From Geobacter sp. UBA1603 (lineage in GTDB: Bacteria > Desulfobacterota > Desulfuromonadia > Geobacterales > Pseudopelobacteraceae): 6,600 nt of DNA. Both the position numbers and the translations under genes were made by a program. Positions 1 to 6,049 of this stretch are shown in pieces. Position 1 is the first letter of the stretch. The number at the start of each line of letters is the position of its first letter. Below the pieces are notes generated by a model. It saw only the letters and a list, made by a program, of their open reading frames with translations, did no database searches and was not told the origin of the DNA. Location of the stretch: the NCBI GenBank assembly GCA_002322035.1, contig DCNF01000042.1:14047-20646 (forward strand). The letters are read 5' to 3'.

Positions 1-286
1 TGGAGGTATCGGCTTTCGGTTCAGCCGGTTTAACCGGTTTTTTAACGGTTGGCTGAGCAGGCTTCGCTTTTGGACGGGCCGGTTTTTTTGCCGGACCGAT
101 CGAAATGTCTGAATCATCATAGGCCGCAGGCGCGCGATCTTCATCAGTAGCATCCGCAGGTTCCGCGGAAGGTTTAGCTGGCTTGTCGGGGGAGGGCTCC
201 TGTTTGGGCTCCGGTCGTTTGGGCGGCTTTGCCGGCGGCTGTTCCTGGGGTTTTGCCGGTTTTGCCTTTGCGGTAATGTCCGGTTT
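1..286 (-). repeat. Low-complexity Pro/Lys/Ala-rich tail of the transglutaminase-like protein
   Basis: Residues 363-457 of the protein are dominated by irregular KPAKP, KPP, RPEPK and KPVKPAEP units. About residues 407-425 break this with an acidic stretch (DATDED and DDSD). The composition resembles extended periplasm-spanning or cell-wall-binding linkers such as the TonB Pro-Lys region; that comparison is inference. The repeat is imperfect and continues past the window edge, so what lies beyond it (an anchor, a second domain or just a tail) cannot be seen. Confidence 0.7.
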
Positions 287-1372
287 GTGTCTGGAGGTAG
301 CCGGCGCTTCAACGCTGTCGGAAGGTGCGGCAGCCGCTTTTACGGAAACCAGGTTGCTGATGATGTAAGGGCGGGGATCACTTTTTGTGCTTTTCACCGT
401 CAGCTTGATGTCATCGGATTTGAAGTTACCCTCGATCATCTCCGAATAGCGCGGCAGGTAGGGAGCGCCGCGCCAGGTGTCGTTGATATCACGGGAATCG
501 AGCCCGTGGGTTTGTTTAATGTGGCGCGATGATGTGAACTGCCTGGTCTGTTGCGGATCATAGGGCAGCCAGCCAAGATCGGGAAAATAGATTTCCATCC
601 AAGCATGCCCCCCCTGTCCCATGCTCTGGACGATGGAGTTGCGGTTGTCAATCGGCACTTTCCAAGAATCCTTAAGGGTAATACCGCCAACAATACGGGC
701 CGGAATACCAAGGCTCCGCAAGAGGGCGATGTTCAGATGGGCAAAATTCTGGCAGTTGCCGCTTTTGGTCTCAAGGGTATAGAGGGCATCATATTTGGGA
801 GGATTAAAGGTGTATTTGATCAGATCGGCAACATGGTTGGTAATGGCGCTGACCGCCTCATATTCGCTCTTTGCTCCTGCGGTCAGCTGTCTGGCAAGCT
901 CCCTGATTTGATCCGAGTCGGACTGAACCATCTCGGTCGGCTTGAGATAAAGCGCTTCAGCCCCTGTAATCTTGCCGATCGGGAACGGTGTCCGGCTTTC
1001 CATGGCTGACAGTTCGGAGCGGATGTTGGCAGTATAGTTCAGGCTGACCCTGATATCGCTGTCCAGGTTGTTCCAGACCGCTTTCTGAAAGCTGTTGCCG
1101 AACTGATCCTTTTCAATGGTTGAGCTGGAAGGCTGGGGGGAAAACTTTGCGCTTAATGCTTCCACATTCTGGCTGACGCTTGTGCTCGAAAAATCGGCCG
1201 GCAGGGCGAACTTAAAGGTAAACGTCTGTACCGTCCCTTTGTCGACGGCAAATTCCATCTGCTGGCGCATGGCAATTGAACTGTCAAGGCGCCCTTCAAG
1301 CAGGAGGGTTTTTGCGTGTGCGGCAGGAACAGAGATGAAAAACGCGAAAACAGCAATAGCCAGCCGTTTCAT
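1..1372 (-). CDS. Exported transglutaminase-like protein, C-terminus cut by window edge
   Basis: The frame is open from an ATG at 1372 to the left edge (457 complete codons, no stop), so the C-terminus is missing. AGGAGG lies 7 nt before the ATG. Residues 1-20 form a signal peptide (basic MKR, hydrophobic core, AHA cleavage site), so the protein should act in the periplasm or on the cell surface. Residues 21-150 are a beta-rich N-terminal region without a family I recognise. The transglutaminase-like core spans about 155-275, with the expected triad: Cys207 (SGNCQNF), His256 (GGHAWME) and Asp272 (LPYDP). Families with this triad include cysteine proteases, amidases and cross-linking enzymes, and the substrate cannot be told here. 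From about residue 346 the protein becomes a Pro/Lys/Ala-rich tail. It lies 64 bp after guaA on the same strand with no clear terminator between, so co-transcription is likely. The catalytic-type assignment is firm and the biological role is unknown. Confidence 0.9.
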   Translation of the reverse strand, partial: MKRLAIAVFAFFISVPAAHAKTLLLEGRLDSSIAMRQQMEFAVDKGTVQTFTFKFALPADFSSTSVSQNVEALSAKFSPQPSSSTIEKDQFGNSFQKAVWNNLDSDIRVSLNYTANIRSELSAMESRTPFPIGKITGAEALYLKPTEMVQSDSDQIRELARQLTAGAKSEYEAVSAITNHVADLIKYTFNPPKYDALYTLETKSGNCQNFAHLNIALLRSLGIPARIVGGITLKDSWKVPIDNRNSIVQSMGQGGHAWMEIYFPDLGWLPYDPQQTRQFTSSRHIKQTHGLDSRDINDTWRGAPYLPRYSEMIEGNFKSDDIKLTVKSTKSDPRPYIISNLVSVKAAAAPSDSVEAPATSRHKPDITAKAKPAKPQEQPPAKPPKRPEPKQEPSPDKPAKPSAEPADATDEDRAPAAYDDSDISIGPAKKPARPKAKPAQPTVKKPVKPAEPKADTS

Positions 1373-1436
1373 GAAGTATCCTCCTGACCCAGAGTGATAT
1401 GCTGTCACAGGAAGTGCCGACAGGCGAACACCTGCG

Positions 1437-2999
1437 TCATTCCCACTCGATTGTTGCCGGTGGCTTGCTGGAAATATCATACACGACCCGGTTAATACCC
1501 TTGACCTCATTGATGATCCGGCTGCTGATCCGGGCCAGATCCTCGTACGGGAGCTGGTACCATCCGGCGGTCATGAAGTCTTTTGTCTCGACTGCACGAA
1601 GGGCGACGACATATTCGTAGGTACGGCCGTCACCCATGACGCCGACGCTTTTCACCGGCAGAAACACGGCAAAGGCCTGGCTGATCTTATGGTAGTGGCC
1701 GGATGCGTACAGTTCCTCAATATAGATAGCATCGGCACGTCGCAGGATGTCGGCATATTCCTTCTTCACTTCTCCCAGGATGCGCACCCCTAATCCGGGC
1801 CCGGGAAACGGGTGGCGCCAGACCATCTGATGCGGGAGTCCAAGTTCCTCGCCGATGGCCCGTACCTCGTCCTTGAACAGTTCCCTGAGCGGCTCCAGCA
1901 GTTTCAGCTTCATGTAGTCGGGCAGCCCGCCAACATTGTGGTGACTCTTTATGGTATGGGCTTTACCGGTCTTGGCACCGGCCGATTCGATCACATCCGG
2001 GTAGATCGTTCCCTGGGCAAGCCAGTTTGCATCGCTGATGGTCTTTGATTCCTCTTCAAAAATATCGACGAACAGGCCGCCGATAATCTTGCGTTTCTTT
2101 TCCGGGTCATGTTCGCCCGCCAGGGCTTTCAGAAAGCGATCTTCGGCATCGACGCGGATGACCTTGACCCCCAGATTCTGGGTAAATGTGGCCATGACCT
2201 GATCACCTTCAGCCAGGCGCAGAAGGCCGTTATCAACGAATACGCAGGTTAGCTGGTCGCCGATGGCGCGATGGATCAGGGCTGCGGCAACGGAAGAGTC
2301 AACACCGCCTGAAAGGCCGAGGATGACACGGTCGGTGCCAACCTGGTTCCTGATGCGGGCAACAGCATCCTCGATAATCTGTCCCGGTGTCCACTTCCCG
2401 CTGCATCCGCAGACCGAACGGACAAACGTGGTGAGCAGCACTTCACCGCGCGGTGTATGGTTGACTTCAGGATGGAACTGCACCCCGTACAATTTGCGGG
2501 AGCTATCCTGTATGGCGCAGACCGGCGCATTAGCGGTTCCGGCAACCACTTCGAAACAAGCCGGTACCCTGGAAACATGGTCGCCATGGCTCATCCAGAC
2601 GGATGATTTTCCTTCGATAAAAAAATCATCGAACAGCGGGCCGGGTGTTCCCGTTGCCAGCAGGTCGGCGTGGCCGAACTCACGCTTCCCGGCCGGCACC
2701 ACCTCGCCGCCGAAATGGCGGCTCATCAGCTGCATTCCGTAACAGATGCCGAGCACCGGTATGCCCAGGTCGAACAGCGCTTCCTCGACGGCCGGCGCCC
2801 CGTCCTCGTATACCGACTGTGGACCTCCCGACAGGATGATGCCGCAGGGCCTGAAGGCTTTGATGGCATCCAGATCCATGTCGAACGGGTGCAATTCACA
2901 GTAGACGTGTGCTTCCCGCACCCGGCGGGCAATCAGTTGGGTGTACTGGGAACCGAAGTCGAGAATCAGTATTTTTTCACTATGGATATCAGGATTCAT
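1437..2999 (-). CDS. guaA: GMP synthase (glutamine-hydrolysing)
   Basis: GuaA converts XMP, ATP and glutamine to GMP in the cytoplasm, the last step of de novo guanine nucleotide synthesis. The 520-residue length is normal for the two-domain bacterial enzyme. The class I glutamine amidotransferase domain (about 8-200) has nucleophile Cys86 in GICYGMQ and His176/Glu178 in QFHPE. The ATP pyrophosphatase domain follows, with the P-loop SGGVDSS at 230-236. The C-terminal dimerisation/XMP-binding part has [11 protein letters not shown] (396-406) and the standard ending PATIEWE. All key residues are present, so the enzyme should be active. The ATG at 2999 is the only plausible start near the conserved N-terminus, but it lacks a well-placed Shine-Dalgarno: the nearest AAGGA is 17 nt upstream. 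guaB, often next to guaA, is not immediately adjacent here. A good promoter lies about 130 bp upstream. Confidence 0.98.
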   Translation of the reverse strand: MNPDIHSEKILILDFGSQYTQLIARRVREAHVYCELHPFDMDLDAIKAFRPCGIILSGGPQSVYEDGAPAVEEALFDLGIPVLGICYGMQLMSRHFGGEVVPAGKREFGHADLLATGTPGPLFDDFFIEGKSSVWMSHGDHVSRVPACFEVVAGTANAPVCAIQDSSRKLYGVQFHPEVNHTPRGEVLLTTFVRSVCGCSGKWTPGQIIEDAVARIRNQVGTDRVILGLSGGVDSSVAAALIHRAIGDQLTCVFVDNGLLRLAEGDQVMATFTQNLGVKVIRVDAEDRFLKALAGEHDPEKKRKIIGGLFVDIFEEESKTISDANWLAQGTIYPDVIESAGAKTGKAHTIKSHHNVGGLPDYMKLKLLEPLRELFKDEVRAIGEELGLPHQMVWRHPFPGPGLGVRILGEVKKEYADILRRADAIYIEELYASGHYHKISQAFAVFLPVKSVGVMGDGRTYEYVVALRAVETKDFMTAGWYQLPYEDLARISSRIINEVKGINRVVYDISSKPPATIEWE

Positions 3000-3012
3000 T
3001 GGTCGTTTGCAT
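2989..3012 (-). CDS. Possible 7-codon leader ORF overlapping the guaA start
   Basis: An ATG at 3012 on the minus strand reads MQTTNES and stops at a TGA (2991-2989) that lies inside the first codons of guaA, in another frame. The only clear Shine-Dalgarno in this leader, AAGGA at 3021-3017, is 4 nt from this ATG but 17 nt from the guaA ATG. Ribosomes could therefore start here and re-initiate on guaA, whose ATG lies inside the small ORF. The spacing of 4 is short, and the ORF is small enough to arise by chance, so it is a candidate only. Confidence 0.3.
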   Translation of the reverse strand: MQTTNES

Positions 3013-3021
3013 TCTATCCTT

Positions 3022-3036
3022 ATCAGTTTTTCTGAT
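3022..3036 (-). promoter_or_regulatory. Inverted repeat just upstream of the guaA Shine-Dalgarno
   Basis: ATCAG and CTGAT flank five A residues on the minus strand, a perfect 5-bp stem. The stem ends one base before the AAGGA used for guaA or its leader ORF. Such a hairpin could shape ribosome access. It is not followed by a U-tract and so is not a terminator. The stem is short and AT-rich, so the case is weak. Confidence 0.3.
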
Positions 3037-3067
3037 CAGCGCCGATTGTGCACCGTAGCAGATACAT

Positions 3068-3082
3068 CATCCCCTGGAGATG
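3068..3082 (-). promoter_or_regulatory. Small hairpin in the guaA leader
   Basis: The minus-strand RNA can form a 6-bp stem with a 3-nt loop (CAUCUC / GGGAUG type, one G-U pair). No U-run follows, so it is not an intrinsic terminator. It lies midway in the predicted leader. It may be incidental, and I do not recognise it as part of a known riboswitch. Confidence 0.3.
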
Positions 3083-3130
3083 GATTGTGCGAAAAGAGTA
3101 GCGCATAATCAGGCTATTTTTGTATAGTGT

Positions 3131-3159
3131 GTAATACCCTGAACTGCCTGTGCTGTCAA
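3131..3159 (-). promoter_or_regulatory. Predicted sigma70-type promoter for guaA
   Basis: Read on the minus strand, the -35 box TTGACA (3159-3154) matches the consensus fully. After a 17-bp spacer comes TATTAC (3136-3131), a 4/6 match to the -10 consensus. Transcription should begin near 3124, giving guaA a leader of about 125 nt. TATACA a few bases downstream could be an alternative -10 but has worse spacing. The pair sits at the right place for the guaA and transglutaminase transcript; no competing promoter of similar quality was seen. Confidence 0.65.
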
Positions 3160-3368
3160 TCAATCCGGTCTTAATCGCACAACTATCAACCAAGAAAATG
3201 TATATGCCCTGCCGCTTTTTTGCCACACATTGTGGGGTTCTCATGTATCATCATACCCCGAAGTATCCAGGGTTTTGGAGGGACTGGAATTCCTTGGATT
3301 GGAATTTCGCAGAGTTTATGCGCTGTTCGCACATCGATCTGTAATTACGACACGCAAGGAGACAGTCC
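3160..3368. other. Apparently non-coding spacer between guaA promoter and zinc-ribbon gene
   Basis: Together with the guaA leader, about 360 bp here lack a convincing gene. A GTG-started 64-codon frame (3150-3344, +) has an atypical composition with no family resemblance and no supporting Shine-Dalgarno. The stretch should hold the promoter of the gene at 3369, but no clear -35/-10 pair was found. TTGGAT-N17-TATGCG (about 3294-3322) is the best and is weak. A TGGAATT heptamer occurs twice, 15 bp apart (3285 and 3300), which might be an operator or chance. Confidence 0.45.
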
Positions 3369-3818
3369 GTGAAAGTAACTGAAAAATCCCTGAAGTTTCG
3401 CTGCACCGAATTGAATCTGGGGGTGCTCAAGGATACCTCCTTCGGGATTCGGTTCGAAAGGACCGCCAAAGGGTACATGGTTGAACTGCAGTATCGTGAC
3501 GGCACTCCGTCCAAGGTTCTGATCCAGGAGGCCAGTGCCTCGGAAGCGGCAGCAGCCGTGGAAGGGGTGGCTCTTGGTGCGGTCGCTGTGAAAGACGCTG
3601 GCACCGGCAAGCCGGAGTATGTGACCCGTGAAACCTATGTGCGGCAGGGCGGAGAACGATGCCCGAAATGTCAGTCCAAAGACATCAGTCCTGGACATCT
3701 GATTGCCAGCAAGGGAATTATCATACAACACTGCTCGTGTGTCAGGTGCGATCTGGTCTGGAACAGCATCTTCCGACTGGATGACTACGATTGCAGTTCC
3801 GCAACAAAGGATGAATGA
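3369..3818 (+). CDS. Small zinc-ribbon protein of unknown function
   Basis: A 149-residue protein starts at GTG (3369), chosen because AAGGAG sits 7 nt upstream. It has no signal peptide and should be cytoplasmic. Residues 1-75 form a mixed region I do not recognise, with an Ala-rich helix (about 57-72) resembling the middle of an alpha/beta module. The C-terminal part (about 95-137) carries Cys98-x2-Cys101 and Cys124-x2-Cys127, with an extra Cys122, followed by a hydrophobic LVWNSIFRL strand. This layout fits a zinc ribbon of the kind found in nucleic-acid-binding or regulatory proteins; metal binding is inference. It reads away from guaA, and the next gene on the same strand is 89 bp further. 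It could be a small DNA-, RNA- or protein-binding regulator, but no specific role can be assigned. Confidence 0.8.
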   Translation: MKVTEKSLKFRCTELNLGVLKDTSFGIRFERTAKGYMVELQYRDGTPSKVLIQEASASEAAAAVEGVALGAVAVKDAGTGKPEYVTRETYVRQGGERCPKCQSKDISPGHLIASKGIIIQHCSCVRCDLVWNSIFRLDDYDCSSATKDE

Positions 3819-3858
3819 GAGGGCAGCAGTGTCCAGCGAGGAGCCTGCACTAACCGGT

Positions 3859-3887
3859 TTGATGTCGTCGACAAATCACAATAATCT
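3859..3887 (+). promoter_or_regulatory. Weak promoter candidate before the lipoprotein gene
   Basis: TTGATG (4/6 match) is followed after 17 bp by TAATCT (3/6 match) in the 89-bp gap upstream of the gene at 3908. The spacing is right but both boxes are poor. Transcription by read-through from the zinc-ribbon gene is an equally good explanation. Confidence 0.2.
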
Positions 3888-3907
3888 GTCTCTGCGGGGG
3901 GGCTACC

Positions 3908-4618
3908 ATGAAACAAAACGCCATTTTTCTGTTTTGTGTGCTGGCTGTAGCAGCATGTCTGACGGCTGGATGTACAACAAGCTATCATATAAATACGCCG
4001 GACTATATCCCGGTATATCCAAAATTGAAAACTCCGGTTCCCCTTACAGCCGGATTGATTGTTCCTCAGGAAACTCTTGATTACGCACATAGTGTCCCGC
4101 TAGCCAGATGGGAGGTCGGTCAGGCGGTCTCAAGTCACATGGCAAGCGGTCTGAAAGCGGCGTTCAAAAATGTTGTCGTTCTGGCAGGCGGAAAGCCAGA
4201 TGCGGGTGTCGATATAGTAGTAACCTGTACTCTCGGCCAGCAGTCGAAGTTTAAACCCGGTTTGCTGGTAACATCAGATCATGCCGTCACCATTGAGCTC
4301 ATATGCAAAACAACTGACACATCAAATGTATCGCTATGGGATGGTCACATACTCCAGACCGATATTTTTAATGCTGGAATCATCGGCAAAATGCTGATTG
4401 CAACCTCGCTCACCTCGATCTTCGTCAGCAATGTTGATGTGCAAGGTGCTGTTGACAGCTTTGGCCTTGTTGTTGCCGGCGGTTCGAACAATAATCTGGT
4501 CATAGCTGTTAATAGGATGATGGAAAAAATGGTCAATGAGGGGCGTTTGAAAATTTGCCCGAAATGCGGGGATGATACCGATTGGCGGAAAATTGTGCAG
4601 GATACGGATGTTCATTGA
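3908..4618 (+). CDS. Predicted lipoprotein of unknown function with a C-terminal CPKCG knuckle
   Basis: The 236-residue protein begins with a lipoprotein signal: basic MKQN, a hydrophobic core, and the lipobox LTAGC with the lipidated Cys at 22. Thr23 and Thr24 follow, with no Asp at +2, so outer-membrane sorting is expected. The mature part alternates beta strands and helices and contains a long glycine- and hydrophobic-rich stretch (about 155-200, GIIGKMLIATSLTSIF onward) that could be an amphipathic or membrane-associated segment. The end carries CPKCGDD (about 216-222), a single CxxC, unusual for an exported protein, where it might form a disulfide instead of binding metal. No family is recognised; it is loosely reminiscent of small lipoproteins that assist envelope complexes, but this is guesswork. 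Seven G residues lie 5 nt before the ATG instead of a canonical Shine-Dalgarno. It converges on the next gene with 18 bp between the stops. Confidence 0.85.
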   Translation: MKQNAIFLFCVLAVAACLTAGCTTSYHINTPDYIPVYPKLKTPVPLTAGLIVPQETLDYAHSVPLARWEVGQAVSSHMASGLKAAFKNVVVLAGGKPDAGVDIVVTCTLGQQSKFKPGLLVTSDHAVTIELICKTTDTSNVSLWDGHILQTDIFNAGIIGKMLIATSLTSIFVSNVDVQGAVDSFGLVVAGGSNNNLVIAVNRMMEKMVNEGRLKICPKCGDDTDWRKIVQDTDVH

Positions 4619-4636
4619 TCAAGCCATCTTGGCGGA

Positions 4637-5101
4637 TTAAGATTCAGGGCGGTCTCTAGCGGTCTTGGATGATGAGGGATACAGCCATTCCTTTATGATC
4701 AAGCGATGCGGTGAGTTTGGATCAATTATGAGCGTTACCGCTCCTGTACCCCCTAAATGCAATCGGCCTCGCAAAGCACGAAAAACATCTACCTCAAAGC
4801 TGGTGGTGTATGAAGTACCTTCGAATTTATATGAGAAGTGCAATATGGGGGTGCCCTTATAACCTCGAGATCGAGAATATTGTGCTATAACTTCAACACC
4901 ATGAATGCAGAGTTGTCTCGTTCGGATGTAGCCAGTTAGAATCATCAAAATACCAATCAATAAAATGATGAATCCTATTGGGCTTGTGGATGGATTATAA
5001 CTATAGCATGCGCCAAGAAAACAGATTACTACTCCACCGTATGTCCAGTTTGTTTCCAGTGCAGGAAGAAGTGGTGGCGAGGGGCGTTTCATAGCCGACA
5101 T
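4637..5101 (-). CDS. Two-TM membrane protein resembling the DUF3592 family
   Basis: The ATG at 5101 (154 residues, MSAMKRP) is preferred because GGAG lies 6 nt upstream. A TTG at 5113 would add four residues but overlap that site, and an ATG at 5092 is too far from it. Two hydrophobic segments (about 20-34 and 41-59) precede a beta-rich domain (about 68-140) with the pattern of DUF3592: a GVEVIAQ strand, an HFSYKFEG strand pair, a second Tyr-rich strand, and the closing DPNSP turn (127-131). Proteins with this layout are small integral membrane proteins of unknown function; the soluble domain should sit on one face of the inner membrane. The gene looks more AT-rich than guaA. It converges on the lipoprotein gene and diverges from the DUF3750 gene. 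Family membership is from pattern memory and moderately sure. Confidence 0.75.
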   Translation of the reverse strand: MSAMKRPSPPLLPALETNWTYGGVVICFLGACYSYNPSTSPIGFIILLIGILMILTGYIRTRQLCIHGVEVIAQYSRSRGYKGTPILHFSYKFEGTSYTTSFEVDVFRALRGRLHLGGTGAVTLIIDPNSPHRLIIKEWLYPSSSKTARDRPES

Positions 5102-5132
5102 AGGTCTCTCCAATCAGCGGCAAAAGTATTCA

Positions 5133-5161
5133 TTAATATTACGTTTGGTTAGTTCTTTCAA
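5133..5161 (-). promoter_or_regulatory. Predicted sigma70-type promoter for the DUF3592-like gene
   Basis: On the minus strand TTGAAA (5161-5156, 5/6 match) and TATTAA (5138-5133, 4/6 match) are separated by 17 bp. Transcription would start near 5126, giving a leader of about 25 nt, which suits a gene starting at 5101. Confidence 0.5.
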
Positions 5162-5166
5162 GTTGC

Positions 5167-5176
5167 GACAGCTGTC
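5167..5176. promoter_or_regulatory. 10-bp perfect palindrome between divergent genes
   Basis: GACAGCTGTC is a perfect palindrome, 5 bp upstream of the -35 box of the minus-strand promoter and 22 bp upstream of the plus-strand start at 5199. Its place would allow a dimeric regulator to affect both genes. A 10-bp palindrome is not rare by chance, and the flanking bases do not extend it. Confidence 0.3.
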
Positions 5177-5198
5177 ACTAATGGTATCAGGATAACAC

Positions 5199-5819
5199 AT
5201 GATGAAGCTGGCAGCATATTGCGTTCTGATAATCATCCTGTGCGGATGTACCGCCCGTGATTGGCGCACCGCCAGCCGTGAACCGGCCGGAATCGCTCCG
5301 GACCCCGCTGTGACACGGGAACCGGTGGTTCAGGTCTACGGCGCCCCTGCCTGGGGATGGCGCGGGTGGTTCGCCATCCACACCTGGATAGCTGTCAAGC
5401 CTGCAAACGAAACATCATACACCGTCTATGAGGTCGTTGGCTGGCGCAAGAACCGCGGGCTGCCGGTCGTCCGCATCGAGAAGGACCTGCCTGACCGCTA
5501 CTGGTACGGCGAGAAGCCCCGCCTGCTCCGCGAACTGAAAGGTCCAGGCGTCGATATTGTCATAGCGTCGATAGACAGGGCTGCCAGATCCTACCCCTGG
5601 CCGGATGAATACACCGCTTTCCCCGGGCCCAACAGCAACACCTTCACCGCCTGGATAGCCAGCAAAGTTCCCGAACTGAAACTGGAGCTGCCGCTCTCCG
5701 CAATTGGAAGCGGCTATCTCGAACATCATTCACCACCCAAGGGAGGAACAACGGCCACCAATTCCTGGTGGGTGAGTTTGCAACCCGTGAGCAGGCGGAA
5801 CTCCGCATGGCTGAACTGA
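5199..5819 (+). CDS. DUF3750-type lipoprotein with a truncated or replaced C-terminus
   Basis: Residues 1-17 resemble a lipoprotein signal ending in LCGC (lipid Cys17; Cys at -2 is unusual). The start is either of two adjacent ATGs (5199 or 5202), both within reach of AGGA at 5189-5192. Residues 44-172 match the DUF3750 pattern as I recall it: WRGWFAIHTWIAVKPA (54-69), VYEVVGW (76-82), LPDRYWYG (97-104), the PGPNSNTF motif (142-149) followed by AWIASKVPEL, and LPLSAIG (164-170). Family members usually continue with a Gly/Leu-rich segment (PSGTG...GLLG type) and end near 250 residues. Here the match stops after about residue 174, and the last 32 residues have unrelated composition. The 5' part is thus probably genuine and the 3' end damaged. 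The function of DUF3750 is not established; the signal places it in the envelope. Residual function is uncertain. Confidence 0.75.
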   Translation: MMKLAAYCVLIIILCGCTARDWRTASREPAGIAPDPAVTREPVVQVYGAPAWGWRGWFAIHTWIAVKPANETSYTVYEVVGWRKNRGLPVVRIEKDLPDRYWYGEKPRLLRELKGPGVDIVIASIDRAARSYPWPDEYTAFPGPNSNTFTAWIASKVPELKLELPLSAIGSGYLEHHSPPKGGTTATNSWWVSLQPVSRRNSAWLN

Positions 5820-5973
5820 CAAAATGCCTCCGCAGACAGACCTACTGGATTGTACCGGATGTGACCTGCAGCACGCCATCGCTGCCTACAGCCAGGGCCT
5901 TGCAGATGAACTGCTCGGAGTGGATGGCAGTGAAGAGTTTACGGTCTACATGTCACCGGTCGGGAAGATCTGA
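5720..5973 (+). pseudogene. Frame-shifted coding remnant after the DUF3750 gene
   Basis: Protein-like sequence continues past the DUF3750 match but in changing frames. In the frame of a GTG at 5768 about 35 residues look genuine (HQFLVGEFATREQAELRMAE and on to YWIVPD), then the composition degenerates. In a third frame, from about 5824 to a TGA at 5971-5973, the sequence regains plausible composition (DLQHAIAAYSQGLADELLGV, ending EEFTVYMSPVGKI). The first part faintly resembles a SPOR-type repeat (FxVGxFxTxxxAExxxAxL), which I offer only as a hint. One insertion or deletion near 5850-5870 would join the two. AAGGGAGG lies at about 5739-5746, but with no start codon at a fitting distance. The likely explanation is a decayed gene fused by deletion to the DUF3750 gene; a sequencing error is the alternative. 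Confidence 0.5.
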
Positions 5974-6049
5974 TTTGGCAAAGCGCGAGAAACGACCGGA
6001 ACTAACAATTTAGCACAGAAGCCAGTAACATTTAAAAGGAGATGTCAGC

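Noticed and set aside
551..1009. 152-codon plus-strand ORF
   Set aside because: It lies wholly antisense to the transglutaminase catalytic region, whose triad and signal peptide prove the minus-strand frame.
1373..1436. Intrinsic terminator between guaA and the transglutaminase-like gene
   Set aside because: Only a 4-bp CAGG/CCTG stem without a U-tract is present, so read-through is more likely.
2263..2742. 159-codon plus-strand ORF
   Set aside because: It is antisense to highly conserved guaA sequence and is a by-product of its codon use.
3003..3124. Purine riboswitch in the guaA leader
   Set aside because: I could not recognise the three-way junction or conserved core; only short unrelated hairpins are visible.
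3023..3244. 73-codon ORF on the minus strand upstream of guaA
   Set aside because: It would run across the predicted guaA promoter and leader, and its sequence does not look like a protein.
3150..3344. 64-codon GTG-started ORF on the plus strand before the zinc-ribbon gene
   Set aside because: No Shine-Dalgarno, odd composition rich in Met, His and Trp, no family resemblance, and it overlaps the guaA promoter.
4600..4700. Bidirectional terminator between the convergent lipoprotein and DUF3592-like genes
   Set aside because: The 18 bp between the stop codons and the nearby sequence show no stable hairpin followed by a T-run on either strand.
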